DNA of 64,000 nt from Mesonia profundi (GCF_031085155.1 NZ_JAVHUL010000007.1:40105-104104), one strand, 5' to 3'. Positions 17,466-27,523 are shown, counted from the stretch's first letter. The notes: a model not told the origin generated them from the sequence alone. Translations and numbers: made by a program.

Positions 17466-18422
17466 CTACAATAATTCCTTTATAATTTGCTCTTCAGAAT
17501 AACCCTCTGCTTCCGCTTTATAATTTTTAATAATTCGGTGTCTTAAGATTCCGTTAGCCACCGCTTTTACATCTTCAATATCTGGAGAAAATTTTCCTTT
17601 GGTCGCTGCATTGGCTTTGGCCGCTAAAATAAGATTCTGAGAAGCTCTTGGTCCCGCTCCCCAATCGATATAGTCTTTTACCAACTGCGGAGAAAACTCT
17701 CCGTTTGGTCTAGTTTTACCTACTAACTTCACGGCATATTCCACGACATTATCGGCTACTGGAATTCTACGAATAAGTTGCTGGAAATCGATAATCTCTT
17801 CCGCAGTAAAAAGAGGATTTATGCTTACTTTATGCGTAGAAGTGGTGCTCTTCACCACGTTGATTTCTTCCTCATAAGTTGGATATTCTAAAAAGATAGA
17901 AAACATAAATCGGTCTAATTGTGCTTCCGGTAAAGGATAAGTTCCTTCTTGTTCAATAGGGTTTTGTGTTGCTAATACAAAATAAGGTTGTGACAATTCG
18001 TAACATTTTCCGGCAACGGTCACACTTTTTTCTTGCATCGCTTCTAGAAGTGCTGCTTGTGTTTTAGGCGGAGTTCTATTGATCTCATCTGCTAAAACAA
18101 TATTAGCAAAAATAGGACCTTTTATAAATTTAAAATTTCTAGATTCATCTAAAATCTCTGATCCTAAAATATCACTTGGCATCAAATCTGGTGTAAACTG
18201 AATGCGTTTAAAATCTAATCCTAAAGCTTGAGAAAGCGTATTCACCATAAGGGTTTTTGCTAAGCCCGGCACTCCTATTAAGAGGGCATGTCCTCCTGCA
18301 AAAACAGACAATAAAATTTCATTAACGACCTTTTCTTGCCCTATAATGACTTTTCCTATTTCTAATTGAAGTTGTTTATACTTTTCTACAAAATTTTCGA
18401 TGGCACGCACATCTCCAGACAT
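17466..18422 (-). CDS. MoxR family AAA+ ATPase
   Basis: A 318-residue AAA+ chaperone-like ATPase: Walker A GVPGLAKT, Walker B VLADEINRTPPKTQAALLEAM, sensor 1 ATQNPIEQEGTYPLPE, and a lid domain with DYIDWGAGPRASQNL. MoxR proteins work with von Willebrand-type partner proteins in protein maturation; no such partner is in the window. I place the start at the ATG at 18422 (MSGDVRAIE) because the earlier ATG at 18443 would overlap the upstream gene by 16 bp. It is the last gene of a run of three isomerase genes, so a part in envelope protein quality control is possible. Confidence 0.9.
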   Translation of the reverse strand: MSGDVRAIENFVEKYKQLQLEIGKVIIGQEKVVNEILLSVFAGGHALLIGVPGLAKTLMVNTLSQALGLDFKRIQFTPDLMPSDILGSEILDESRNFKFIKGPIFANIVLADEINRTPPKTQAALLEAMQEKSVTVAGKCYELSQPYFVLATQNPIEQEGTYPLPEAQLDRFMFSIFLEYPTYEEEINVVKSTTSTHKVSINPLFTAEEIIDFQQLIRRIPVADNVVEYAVKLVGKTRPNGEFSPQLVKDYIDWGAGPRASQNLILAAKANAATKGKFSPDIEDVKAVANGILRHRIIKNYKAEAEGYSEEQIIKELL

Positions 18423-18427
18423 ATTTC

Positions 18428-19885
18428 TTATTGTTTTAACCAATTACCACTAAAAGCACAATCTTTATACTCATCGCCTATTTTTACATAGGTATTTCCA
18501 ATTTTTTCTTTTTGCCATTTTTCAATAGCTTTAATTTGTTTCTCTCTTAAGGCCAATTCCTTAATCTTAGTATAATCTTGAGCATAATTCGCAATGTGCG
18601 CCTTGTACTTGTTATCTACGATAATGATTTTAAAAAATTTAGACCCTGTTCTGGTTTGATCAATCAAGATCATCGATACTTCGCCTTCATTTAAGTTATT
18701 TACTTTATCATAAATAAGCGGATCAATATCTGTCAGTTCAAAACGTGTATCCCCCGTTTTTGGGTTGATCAATTTCCCGCCATCTCCACGAGTTTCTTCC
18801 TCATCTGAATATCTTCTAGCTGCTTCATCAAAAGAAATTTTATTATTTACAATACTCCTTCTAATCGTATCTAATTTCTCTCTAGCAATTTTGATGGTTT
18901 CCTCGGTTACTTTAGGCATAATGATAATATGTCTAATATCTAACTTCTCTCCTCTAACTTTATCTAACTGAATAATATGATACCCAAATGAAGACTTAAA
19001 AGGTTTACTTACTTCTCCTTCCTGTAAACTAAAAGCGACTTGTTTAAAGTCTTTATCTAAAGGATCTTTTCTAGTAATGGTCATTTGCCCTCCTTTGGTA
19101 CTGGTGGCATCTTGCGAGTATAATACCGCTTTGGTTGCAAAGCTGGCTCCATTCTCTACAATATCATTACGCATCTCTGTTAATTGATCGACCACTTTTT
19201 GCTCTTCCTCTTCGGGAACATCTGGTTCAATAACCAATTGTGAGATTTTTACTTCATCTCCAAATTGCGGACGCTCGTCTTCTGGAATACGATCAAAAAA
19301 TTGTCTTACTTCTTCTGGCGTTACTTCAATTTCGCTTACAATCTTACTTTGCATACGATCACTTAAGGCTCTCTCCTTATTAATAACAAATAATTCTGCT
19401 CTTAAATCTCGCTCATTTTCTTTGCGGTAAAACTCCAATAGTTTCTCCATACTCCCTATTTGCTGTACCATTCTGTCCATTTGCTGACCAATCATATTAT
19501 TGATTTCATCTTCAGAAACATTGATGGTACTATCTTGTACCGCGTGGTGTGCATAAAGTTTATTTTCCATCAACCTTCCCGCCAATTGACAATCTGAAAT
19601 TTCATCAGAATCCATTCCTTGATTCTTAACATCTTCCCGCATTTTAACAATGTCGGTTTCTAGAATAAGGTAGTCTCCAATTACGGCTGCCACCCCATCA
19701 GCTTTAAAACGTTTAAAGGCCTGTACCGTGTCTGTTTTTGATACTTCACTAATAACTCCCTTGTCGCCAGTTATCACCAAACTACTATCTACTTCTGTTT
19801 TTTGAGCATGTACCGCTGTTATTGAAAATAAAGCCACACAGCAAATCTTAATTATATAGTTCAAATCTTTTATGTTTAATTGCAT
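18428..19885 (-). CDS. Periplasmic peptidyl-prolyl isomerase, SurA-like
   Basis: A 485-residue secreted protein with a signal peptide (FSITAVHA) and an N-terminal SurA-like chaperone domain (FKADGVAAVIGDYLILETDI). Two parvulin (PpiC) domains follow: one near residues 205-300 (ISQLVIEP...FGYHIIQLDKVRG) and one near 310-410 (DIRHIIIMPK). SurA folds outer-membrane proteins. The ATG start overlaps the upstream lipoprotein gene by 38 bp; no closer ATG would keep the signal peptide. Second to last gene of the operon. Confidence 0.88.
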   Translation of the reverse strand: MQLNIKDLNYIIKICCVALFSITAVHAQKTEVDSSLVITGDKGVISEVSKTDTVQAFKRFKADGVAAVIGDYLILETDIVKMREDVKNQGMDSDEISDCQLAGRLMENKLYAHHAVQDSTINVSEDEINNMIGQQMDRMVQQIGSMEKLLEFYRKENERDLRAELFVINKERALSDRMQSKIVSEIEVTPEEVRQFFDRIPEDERPQFGDEVKISQLVIEPDVPEEEEQKVVDQLTEMRNDIVENGASFATKAVLYSQDATSTKGGQMTITRKDPLDKDFKQVAFSLQEGEVSKPFKSSFGYHIIQLDKVRGEKLDIRHIIIMPKVTEETIKIAREKLDTIRRSIVNNKISFDEAARRYSDEEETRGDGGKLINPKTGDTRFELTDIDPLIYDKVNNLNEGEVSMILIDQTRTGSKFFKIIIVDNKYKAHIANYAQDYTKIKELALREKQIKAIEKWQKEKIGNTYVKIGDEYKDCAFSGNWLKQ

Positions 19886-20705
19886 CCTTAATAATTTCTT
19901 TTTCTAATTCTTTTGACAACTCTAACTTTCTTCGGTTAAGAAGAATTTGCTTAATAGTAGGTTTTACATACGCTAAAGGGGCTTGATCATTTCGTTTTAA
20001 AACATCCTTAATGTATACCAAATATACTCCTAAAGAATCCTCAAGTTGCAAGAAGTTTTCCTTTTTTAAAAACTCATCGCTCATAGAAGCATCTAAAGGG
20101 CTGATTTTTTTATAAATTTCTTTAGGCTTTACCCAAACCGAATCATTTAAACTATAATTTTTAAATTTTAAAGACTCTTCATCTAAGTAAATCTTATCAT
20201 CTTGATCAAACCTCGTAAATTTCTTTTCAAGCTCTTTTATATCAGCGTAATCTTTTTCTAACTCTATGTACCTCAACTTAACTAAATCTTGGTTCAGCTT
20301 AAAATTAATCTTATTGGCTTCAAAATAAGTATTGATGACAGTATCCTGAAATGTGGTATCAATCATTCCCGAAATAACAATATCCTTATAAGCTTCTGTA
20401 TACAGCTCATTTCTATAAAGATTAACAAGCTTCTTAAAGTCTTCTTGTTTTTTTTCTGATAAATTTATTTTTGCCTGATGCATAAACAATTCCTCCTGCG
20501 CCCAACGATTAATGTAATTAGACACAAATATCGCGCTATCCTCTGGAGAGGCTCCATCTGGAATTAAATTTACTATATCTTCCTCATAAAGGTAAGTATC
20601 ATACGCTCTTGCAAGAACTTTTCGCTCTTCATTTGACTGCAAAAAATCACAACCCATTAAAAGAGTACAACAGCATATAAGTATGTAATTCGGGATTCTA
20701 TTCAA
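19848..20705 (-). CDS. Lipoprotein related to peptidyl-prolyl isomerases
   Basis: A 285-residue protein with a lipoprotein signal (LLMGC, Cys19). The rest is mostly helical and charged and resembles the chaperone part of SurA/PrsA proteins, but no clear parvulin motif can be seen. Position between two parvulin-containing genes suggests a partner role at the periplasmic membrane face. It overlaps the upstream gene by 8 bp and the downstream gene by 38 bp. I am sure that it is a lipoprotein of the operon; its enzyme activity is doubtful. Confidence 0.72.
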   Translation of the reverse strand: MNRIPNYILICCCTLLMGCDFLQSNEERKVLARAYDTYLYEEDIVNLIPDGASPEDSAIFVSNYINRWAQEELFMHQAKINLSEKKQEDFKKLVNLYRNELYTEAYKDIVISGMIDTTFQDTVINTYFEANKINFKLNQDLVKLRYIELEKDYADIKELEKKFTRFDQDDKIYLDEESLKFKNYSLNDSVWVKPKEIYKKISPLDASMSDEFLKKENFLQLEDSLGVYLVYIKDVLKRNDQAPLAYVKPTIKQILLNRRKLELSKELEKEIIKDAIKHKRFELYN

Positions 20706-22638
20706 ACTCTTTCTCTAAACTCTTTAATACCTCTTGGTTAATTACTACGTTATTTTTAGCTCGAATATTCTCTATCCATTCCTTTTCTAGCTGCTGCTGA
20801 TATTGGCTCACCACTTCTCCTCTTGCTTCCTCGAATGTCTTGATTCCTTCTGGTTCTATATTTTCAATATCGAATACAAGAAATACGCCATTATTTTCAT
20901 ACAGCTTAGAAACTCCTTTTCTGTCTTTTATTTTTGAAGGCAAGGCATCGTGATCTTCTTGAAATTCTCCAGACTTAAATAAAACACTATGTCCCATTTC
21001 TTTCGCGTCTTTTTCTATCGTGTCATTCTCCACCCCTTTCTTCATCCACTTTCTAACCTGCTTAGCCATCTTTTTCGTATCTGTAGAAGCCATCGTTAAG
21101 GTGTAGGTCTTTTCTTTTGTAAATTCTTTTTGATGTTGTTGATAATAAGTTTGAAGCGCTACCGAATCTTTCTTTGCTGCTTGCCAGATATTATCTTCCA
21201 TCAACTCAAACAACAACAACCCATTACGATATTCTTGAATAATGTATGCATATTCAGCATCCGTCTCGGCCAAATGCTCTTTATGGTAGGAGATTAAAAA
21301 ATTCTCTTTAAAGAGGATTAGCCATTGCTTTAATAAACTTTCTTTAGATTCTACTTTCCCTATTTGACGTTGGGAGTTACTAATCAGTTTAGCAAAATCT
21401 TGATAGGATTTCCCTTCTCCTTTTATTTCGATAATATTTTTCTGCGGAATATCTTTTAAATTATTGATATCCCATTTGGAAGATAAAAGTGCATCAGATA
21501 CATTTTTACTAAAATAGGCTAAAGCAGCTTCATCTTCTTTTATCGTATAAGTGTTTTGAATATCTTTTAAAACATCCTCACGTATTAATTGTGCTCTCAC
21601 GTCCCCTTTCATTCTTCTAGAAAGATCTTGCTTTTCATCCTCAAAACTCTTGATGGTATTCTTGTTTAGCAACTTCACTATGTGCCAACCATATTCGGTT
21701 TCAAAAGGAGTAGAGGTTTCATCAATTTCGGTTAATCCAAAGGCTACATTTTCAAACGCACCAGAGTTAAGCTTGCCTCTAGAGAATGTATTAATTACTC
21801 CGCCATTCACGGCTGTATTTTTATCATCACTATATTGTCTAGCCATTTCAGAAAAACCATTCCCATTATCTAACTTTTCTTTAATTTCAAATATTTGGGT
21901 CTTGGCATCAGAGTTTCCTTCCTTATTCTCAATCATAATATGAGCCACTTTTACCGTACCTTCTGCTTTTCTTTTGTCATTTACTTTAACGATATGGTAT
22001 CCAAACTGAGATCTTGCAGGCATAGAAACCTCCCCTACTTTAGTCTCGTAAGCGGCAGTTTCAAAGGGATACACCATAGAAAAAACCGTAAACCAACCTA
22101 AATCTCCATTATTTTTTTCTACTGATGGATCTTCGGAATAGGTTTTAGCTACTTCAGCAAAAGATTTCCCATTAAGAATCTCTTTTCTTGCTTTCATCGC
22201 TTTTTGATAAGCTTTTAAAGTGTCTTTAGCGGAAGCGTTACGCGTCACATTTATTAAAATATGGCTCGCATTCACCTCTTGCTTTTTTCTAGAATAAGCT
22301 TCTTGAAGTAAGTTTTCTGTAATTTCAGAATCCTTCATATACTTATCGGCTAGCTGTTTTTTGTAGATATTATACTCTCCCATAAATGAAGGAAGCGTAT
22401 CTAAGCCTTGCGTTTCTGCCTCTAATACTTTCAACTTATAGTCCACAAAAAGATCCATATACTCGCTCACATCTTTTTGATCGTCTTGCAGCAAGTTAAG
22501 ATTCTTAGAAAACACGCGCTTAAACTCATCGGCATAAACGGGCTGATCATTAATGGTCAATAATACTTTTTGTTCCTTTTTTTGCGCAAAGGCAATACAT
22601 CCTGTCGCCAAGAAAACAAGTAAAAGTAGATTTTTCAT
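20698..22638 (-). CDS. Periplasmic peptidyl-prolyl isomerase with two parvulin domains
   Basis: A 646-residue secreted protein, starting at ATG 22638 (MKNLLLLVFLATGCIAFAQ), where a signal peptide fits; an earlier ATG at 22689 would add an unlikely extension. Two PpiC domains are seen: NASHILINV...FGYHIVKVND (about 120-215) and VAHIMIENK...YGWHIVKLLNK (about 225-325). A long helical C-terminal part follows, with a third, weaker parvulin-like stretch near residue 520. It resembles PrsA/SurA foldases. It is the first gene of the foldase operon that ends in the MoxR ATPase. Confidence 0.88.
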   Translation of the reverse strand: MKNLLLLVFLATGCIAFAQKKEQKVLLTINDQPVYADEFKRVFSKNLNLLQDDQKDVSEYMDLFVDYKLKVLEAETQGLDTLPSFMGEYNIYKKQLADKYMKDSEITENLLQEAYSRKKQEVNASHILINVTRNASAKDTLKAYQKAMKARKEILNGKSFAEVAKTYSEDPSVEKNNGDLGWFTVFSMVYPFETAAYETKVGEVSMPARSQFGYHIVKVNDKRKAEGTVKVAHIMIENKEGNSDAKTQIFEIKEKLDNGNGFSEMARQYSDDKNTAVNGGVINTFSRGKLNSGAFENVAFGLTEIDETSTPFETEYGWHIVKLLNKNTIKSFEDEKQDLSRRMKGDVRAQLIREDVLKDIQNTYTIKEDEAALAYFSKNVSDALLSSKWDINNLKDIPQKNIIEIKGEGKSYQDFAKLISNSQRQIGKVESKESLLKQWLILFKENFLISYHKEHLAETDAEYAYIIQEYRNGLLLFELMEDNIWQAAKKDSVALQTYYQQHQKEFTKEKTYTLTMASTDTKKMAKQVRKWMKKGVENDTIEKDAKEMGHSVLFKSGEFQEDHDALPSKIKDRKGVSKLYENNGVFLVFDIENIEPEGIKTFEEARGEVVSQYQQQLEKEWIENIRAKNNVVINQEVLKSLEKEFE

Positions 22639-22815
22639 TTTATTAATTTTAAAAGTGGTCAAAAATAAGAAATATAAAAGGTTATACAAGCATTTAAATT
22701 AAGAACCTGAAGCAATTCCGCGAAGCAAGAAATGAATTCTTATTTTTTGGTTTCAATACAAACTTCAAGGCATTAAAGCTTCTAGCAAAGACTAACGCAT
22801 CCATAATTTATTAAT

Positions 22816-22823
22816 TATATTTG
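22816..22823 (+). promoter_or_regulatory. -7 box of the SRPBCC gene
   Basis: TATATTTG fits TAnnTTTG exactly, 24 bp before the ATG at 22848. A clear -33 element is not seen. Confidence 0.5.
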
Positions 22824-22847
22824 AGCTCCACTTTCTAAAGTCATTTC

Positions 22848-23309
22848 ATGAAATACACCTCCCAAATTACCATTGCTATCTCTCAAGAAGAAGTCTTTAA
22901 AAAATTAGAAAACATAGAAAACTTACCCCACTGGCAAAAGGGTCTATTAGAAATTACTCCTATAAGTGGTGAACCCGGAGAAGAAGGTTCTAAAATGAAA
23001 CTTCAATACCAAATAGGCAAACAAAAAATGGAAATCATACAAACCATGATGAAAATTGATTTTCCTAACGAGATACAAATCACTCACGATACTCAAGACA
23101 CGCACAACATTCAAAAAAATGTGCTCAAAAAAACCGAGAATAATCAAACGCTTTGGATTTACGAAAATGAATTTAAATTTTCGAGCTTAGGACTTCAATT
23201 CTTGGGTTGGATTATGCCTAGCGTATTCAAAAAGCAAACGATGACAAATATGGAAAATTTTAAAGCTTTCGCCGAAAAAGGAATCAGTATAAAAAATAAC
23301 GATGGATAA
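22848..23309 (+). CDS. SRPBCC family protein
   Basis: A 153-residue protein with the START/polyketide-cyclase-like fold: N-terminal strand and helix (SQITIAISQEEVFKKLENIENLPHWQKG), then strands, and a long C-terminal helix (TMTNMENFKAFAEKG). Proteins of this fold bind hydrophobic ligands; the ligand here cannot be told. Its stop overlaps the next gene by 8 bp, so the two are co-transcribed. Confidence 0.78.
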   Translation: MKYTSQITIAISQEEVFKKLENIENLPHWQKGLLEITPISGEPGEEGSKMKLQYQIGKQKMEIIQTMMKIDFPNEIQITHDTQDTHNIQKNVLKKTENNQTLWIYENEFKFSSLGLQFLGWIMPSVFKKQTMTNMENFKAFAEKGISIKNNDG

Positions 23310-23634
23310 GAAACAAGAACCTATAGACAAGCGCACGAGTTGCGAATTGGAGAATACTTTTAAAAAATTGCCAGACAAGCCTCAGGAAATTGAACCCTCT
23401 GAAGGGATTAAACTTATTTGGGACTTTAGAGGCCCGCATGCTCAAAAAACAGCCGAACATCACGAAATCCATTTAAAGGATTACATCAAAATAGAAAACA
23501 CCCAATTAGAGATTACCGGAGTTGAAACCTTATCTGAAATGCATTCTATTGCTTTTATGGTGGTGAATAAAGCAGAAATGAAACCTATACGGGATGCTTT
23601 AAAACCTCATCGCGGTCAGTTGTACCAAGAGTAA
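23302..23634 (+). CDS. Conserved small protein of unknown function
   Basis: A 110-residue protein that I do not recognise by name. It has a charged N-terminus (RTSCELENTF) and a core IKLIWDFRGPHAQKTAEHHEIHLKDYI with several His residues, so metal binding is possible. No signal peptide and no membrane helix is seen. It overlaps the SRPBCC gene by 8 bp and shares its terminator with convergent guaB. Confidence 0.65.
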   Translation: MDKKQEPIDKRTSCELENTFKKLPDKPQEIEPSEGIKLIWDFRGPHAQKTAEHHEIHLKDYIKIENTQLEITGVETLSEMHSIAFMVVNKAEMKPIRDALKPHRGQLYQE

Positions 23635-23640
23635 AGAAAC

Positions 23641-23677
23641 AAAAAATGCCTCATGAAAAATCATAAGGCATTTTTTA
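23641..23677. terminator. Bidirectional terminator between the small gene and guaB
   Basis: Arms AAAAAATGCCT and AGGCATTTTTT enclose TCATGAAAAATCATA, which has an inner TCATGA..TCAT pairing. It serves both convergent genes. Confidence 0.8.
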
Positions 23678-23691
23678 ATACTGCTTTTATA

Positions 23692-25164
23692 TTATCTAGA
23701 ATAATTAGGTGATTCTTTGGTAATGGTTACATCGTGAGGGTGACTCTCCAAAATCCCTGAAGAGGTGATTTTTACAAATTTCGCATCGTTCTTTAAGGCT
23801 TCAATATCTTTAGCGCCACAATACCCCATTCCTGCCCGTAAGCCTCCAATAAATTGGTTCATACTTTCAAGCAACTCTCCTTTATAAGGAACTCTCCCTA
23901 CAATCCCTTCAGGAACCAATTTTTTAATATCATCTTCTATATCTTGAAAATAGCGATCTTTAGAGCCTTGTTGCATAGCTTCAACAGATCCCATTCCGCG
24001 ATAAGACTTAAATTTTCTTCCTTCGTAAATAATGGTTTCTCCGGGAGATTCTTTGGTTCCTGCTAAAAGAGAACCTAACATTACACAATCTGCTCCTGCC
24101 GCTAAGGCTTTTGGGATATCACCAGTATAACGTATTCCTCCATCAGCAATAACTGGCACACCTGTACCTTTTAGCGCTGCTGCAACTTCGATAACCGCAG
24201 AAAACTGAGGAAAACCAACACCTGCGACCACACGAGTGGTACAAATAGATCCTGGGCCAATTCCAACTTTAACGGCATCTGCACCTGCATCTGCTAAATA
24301 TTTGGCAGCTTCCGCAGTAGCAATATTACCCACCACCACTTCTAAATCTGGATATTTATTTTTTACTTCTTTCAACACGTGAACTACCCCTTTGGTATGT
24401 CCGTGAGCCGTGTCTATCACTACAGCATCTACACCCGCTTTCACTAAAGCTTCTGCTCTTTCTACCGCATCTGCCGTTACTCCCAAGGCAGCAGCAACAC
24501 GTAATCTTCCGTACTTATCCTTGTTTGCATTTGGCTTCTGAGTGAGTTTGGTAATGTCTCTAAAGGTAATTAAACCTACCAGCTTATAGTCTTTATTAAC
24601 AACCGGTAGTTTTTCAATTTTATTTTCTTGTAAAATGGCTTCAGCATCTCCTAAAGAAGTTCCTTCAGCCACGGTAACCAAATTCTTGGTCGTCATCACC
24701 TCTTCTATAGGTCGGCTGTTATTTTTTTCGAAACGTAAATCACGGTTGGTTACAATTCCTATCAAAGCATCGTCTTTATCTACAATCGGGATTCCTCCAA
24801 TGCTATGCTCGCGCATCAAATCTTTCGCATCTTTTACCGTGGCGTTGATGGACAAGGTAACCGGATCAATAATCATCCCGCTTTCTGCTCTTTTTACTTT
24901 GCGAACTTTAAGTGCTTGCTGCTCTATGCTCATATTTTTGTGCAACACACCAATACCTCCTTCCCTAGCCATAGCAATTGCCATACGGGATTCGGTTACG
25001 GTATCCATCGCTGCAGAAACGATAGGTACATTAATAGTTATGTTCTTGGTGAATTTGGTTTGAATGTTTACTTCGCGTGGAAGAACATCAGAGAAAGCAG
25101 GAACTAAAAGGACGTCATCGTAAGTTAATCCTTCGCCTACTATTTTATTTTCGTGTGCAGTCAT
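23692..25164 (-). CDS. guaB: Inosine-5'-monophosphate dehydrogenase
   Basis: Oxidises IMP to XMP with NAD+, the entry to guanine nucleotides. At 490 residues it has the usual length: a TIM barrel with two CBS domains inserted near residues 95-210 ([39 protein letters not shown]). The catalytic Cys is in [15 protein letters not shown], and the [15 protein letters not shown] phosphate-binding loop and RYFQD flap are present. I place the start at the ATG at 25164 ([20 protein letters not shown]). A -7 box, TAAATTTG (25196-25189), lies 24 bp upstream. Confidence 0.96.
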   Translation of the reverse strand: MTAHENKIVGEGLTYDDVLLVPAFSDVLPREVNIQTKFTKNITINVPIVSAAMDTVTESRMAIAMAREGGIGVLHKNMSIEQQALKVRKVKRAESGMIIDPVTLSINATVKDAKDLMREHSIGGIPIVDKDDALIGIVTNRDLRFEKNNSRPIEEVMTTKNLVTVAEGTSLGDAEAILQENKIEKLPVVNKDYKLVGLITFRDITKLTQKPNANKDKYGRLRVAAALGVTADAVERAEALVKAGVDAVVIDTAHGHTKGVVHVLKEVKNKYPDLEVVVGNIATAEAAKYLADAGADAVKVGIGPGSICTTRVVAGVGFPQFSAVIEVAAALKGTGVPVIADGGIRYTGDIPKALAAGADCVMLGSLLAGTKESPGETIIYEGRKFKSYRGMGSVEAMQQGSKDRYFQDIEDDIKKLVPEGIVGRVPYKGELLESMNQFIGGLRAGMGYCGAKDIEALKNDAKFVKITSSGILESHPHDVTITKESPNYSR

Positions 25165-25519
25165 CGCAATTAAAGATTTAATTGCATGCAAATTTATACT
25201 TTTATGACGAGACAATAATAAAAATAGAATTTTTTTTGAAAAAATATTAAATCTCGCCTTAATTCACTAATTCTAAGAAGCTTAATAAAGCTAATAGGAC
25301 AACGATTGATAGAGAAAAATATTCATAAAGTAAAGACTTCTATAGACATGGCTTCCTTAAATACAGGAATACATTTGGTGGAAATATTTACAGTTCATGA
25401 AACGAAAAATTATTAGAGTTGTAAAAAAGTAAGACTGTTTTAATATCAATTAAAATATGTAATGTCATAAATTATTATTTATTTTGGTATAAGATCTATC
25501 GTAATAACCTTCAATTGAA
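25165..25519. other. Intergenic region with guaB promoter, otherwise empty
   Basis: Holds the guaB -7 box TAAATTTG at 25196-25189 (minus strand). The rest is AT-rich. A 22-codon frame at 25348-25416 on the plus strand has no recognisable product or promoter, so I do not call it a gene. Confidence 0.4.
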
Positions 25520-26020
25520 TTATTGGGAGGGTGTTTTTTGTATTAACTGAAATAAAACCAGGAGTACCGAAAACACAAAAGAAGTGGTCATTAATATACC
25601 AGAAATCATCACGACATAGCGCATCCAATATAGCCCGCTCCACATGAAATAAATTCCACCAAAGGTGACTAAAACCGAAACTAAAGGCTCTAACAATAAG
25701 AACTTTTTGATTCCTATTTTTATTTTAGCCATCGCCACTAATCCACCTAGTAGAAAAAAAATCACCGACATTGATAGAATGTGTGTATGAACAATGGTGA
25801 GCATTTCTCGCTCTGGTTTTTTAAATTTCATTACCTCTGCCTCCAAATCTTCCTCGTTGCCCAAATAATTTTCTTGAATGCCTTGAGGATGATTTTCTGT
25901 AGTATCATTTACAAAAGTCAAACCCGTAAAATAACCGACGCTTAACACTACTAGAAAAGCGCCGATTAATAATTTTACTTCTTTGGGTAGACGATAAATA
26001 AATCCGTTAAGATTCATCAT
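25520..26020 (-). CDS. Four-helix membrane protein with HxH in helix 2
   Basis: A 166-residue protein with four membrane helices (about 17-37, 75-97, 107-127 and 129-158) and an extracytoplasmic loop at about 38-70. Helix 2 holds H78 and H80 (TIVHTHILSMS), and the loop holds H44; such His residues could bind heme or metal. I do not recognise a named family. Its start overlaps the FMN-binding protein gene by 4 bp (ATGA), so the two are translationally coupled, and a role as membrane electron carrier for the flavin protein is a reasonable guess, not shown. Confidence 0.7.
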   Translation of the reverse strand: MMNLNGFIYRLPKEVKLLIGAFLVVLSVGYFTGLTFVNDTTENHPQGIQENYLGNEEDLEAEVMKFKKPEREMLTIVHTHILSMSVIFFLLGGLVAMAKIKIGIKKFLLLEPLVSVLVTFGGIYFMWSGLYWMRYVVMISGILMTTSFVFSVLLVLFQLIQKTPSQ

Positions 26021-26553
26021 AATTGATTTTCCTGTTTTAAAATATGCACTGTTTTTAATACATTATTTACAGCTCTTGCCATAGATGAGGCAGAAATAGT
26101 CGCTCCACTAATGGCAGCTATATTTTCTCCATACTCAATTTTAGAGTCTGGTGTCATACCTATAAACTGCTTAAGCCAACGCTGAGACCCTATTTGAAGT
26201 CCGTAATCTTCTCTGTAGATAAGAACTTTAGATTTTTTAATCTTCAAATCTTTATCAAACAACACCACATATTCAAATTTCTTCTTTTTACTTGGAGCAG
26301 TTCCTAAATAGGTATAACCTATAAGTTCTCCTTGTACAGAAATTCTTGAAAGGTTTTTAGCTGCGGTCTTCGCTGGAATTTTTTCTTCTATATTTCCTGA
26401 AGCCGTAATAGATTCCAACTCATAATCCTTTACTTCGTAAGTGCTTTTTATCGCCTTATCAAATTTTTCTTGAAGCCTATCTTGGGTTGTCGTAACCGTA
26501 AAAGCAAAACAACTTAATAGACCACAAAATACTAATAACCTTTTAATCATCAT
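26017..26553 (-). CDS. Secreted FMN-binding domain protein
   Basis: A 178-residue protein with an N-terminal signal (residues 1-20, LSCFAFTV) and one FMN-binding domain. The flavinylation motif is ISGATIS (residues 148-154) and ends in Ser154 where Thr is more usual; the Asp that often precedes the motif is Ala here. In this family ApbE attaches FMN covalently outside the cytoplasm for electron transfer; no apbE is in the window. Overlaps of 4 bp with the DUF6607 gene upstream and the four-helix membrane gene downstream point to one operon. Confidence 0.83.
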   Translation of the reverse strand: MMIKRLLVFCGLLSCFAFTVTTTQDRLQEKFDKAIKSTYEVKDYELESITASGNIEEKIPAKTAAKNLSRISVQGELIGYTYLGTAPSKKKKFEYVVLFDKDLKIKKSKVLIYREDYGLQIGSQRWLKQFIGMTPDSKIEYGENIAAISGATISASSMARAVNNVLKTVHILKQENQL

Positions 26554-27449
26554 TTATTTTTTACGTATTCTTCTACAGTACTATCAATTTTTGCTTGTTT
26601 TGTTTCAATATCCATTGGGAATAATTGCATAAATAAAGCTTGTCCTTTTACCTTTTCTTCTAAAGCTAAATTTTTATCGCGACCGTAAACATCACTCCAC
26701 TTTGTTCTTACTTTACTCCAAAGTCCTTTGTTACTTGCCCACCAGTCTTTTCCTGCTTTACATTGCTCATCGTCCACTTTTTTATAAATATTATATCCCT
26801 TTTCTTGCACTAAAAGCACATCTTCTTTACCATCTTCACGAATAACTTTTTCATTATCCTGCTCGTGCAACCACCCTTCTTTTGTAATTTCAACTTGATT
26901 ACCACGCATCATTACATTATAATCACTTCGTTTAGAATATTCTCTACGCGGCAAAGGAGAACTTGTAGTATTATTCCAATAATGTCTTCCATCTGCATGA
27001 ATCCAAGTTGCAGAACCTGAGTAACGCGGACTATCATCTACCTGATATACATTTTGTGTCCATTGTCCTTTTACATCTTTCTTATTCATATTTACAAAAG
27101 TCCATTGGTTATCGTGGTTAAAGTCATAACGCTTGGTATTTTCATACAACCAATCTTGTCTCCAGTGCTTAATGACCATGGTATCATTAAGAACTAAAAG
27201 GTGCTGAATAGAAATTTCGTCTTTTTCATCTTTTATCAACTCTGCCCATTCTAACGCTGTAGCGGTATAATCATAGTGCTTTTCATAATCAATTTCTGGA
27301 GAAAATGTCTCGGTATACTTAAAGGTAACCTCAAAACAGCCGCACATATCTTTTATAGCTTGTTTATCTTCTTTTAGATTTTTTTGGGCAAAACCAACGC
27401 TAGTGGCTGCCATCAAAACACTTGTCAATAATAAATTCTTGAAATTCAT
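26550..27449 (-). CDS. DUF6607 family secreted protein
   Basis: A 299-residue protein starting at ATG 27449 (MNFKNLLLTSVLMAATSVGFAQ), where a signal peptide fits. It contains MCGCFEVTFKYTETF early, and many Trp/Tyr-rich strands (QWTFVNMNKKDVKGQW, YSGSATWIHADGRHYWNNTT), the pattern of DUF6607, a family of unknown function. It is the first gene of the operon with the FMN-binding and four-helix membrane proteins, and it is divergent from a TonB-dependent receptor with a shared 115-bp control region, which suggests a part in iron or heme uptake. The function is unproven. Confidence 0.78.
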   Translation of the reverse strand: MNFKNLLLTSVLMAATSVGFAQKNLKEDKQAIKDMCGCFEVTFKYTETFSPEIDYEKHYDYTATALEWAELIKDEKDEISIQHLLVLNDTMVIKHWRQDWLYENTKRYDFNHDNQWTFVNMNKKDVKGQWTQNVYQVDDSPRYSGSATWIHADGRHYWNNTTSSPLPRREYSKRSDYNVMMRGNQVEITKEGWLHEQDNEKVIREDGKEDVLLVQEKGYNIYKKVDDEQCKAGKDWWASNKGLWSKVRTKWSDVYGRDKNLALEEKVKGQALFMQLFPMDIETKQAKIDSTVEEYVKNK

Positions 27450-27523
27450 TTTTATTAGTTTTTTATAGATTGATTTCTGCGACAAAAATATAAAATTTAT
27501 TTAGATTGATTTAAAATAATATA

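Noticed and set aside
24635..25107. Frames of 142 and 100 codons opposite guaB
   Set aside because: Antisense shadows of guaB with no known domain.
25348..25416. 22-codon frame between guaB and the four-helix gene
   Set aside because: No promoter, no conserved features, and too short to support.
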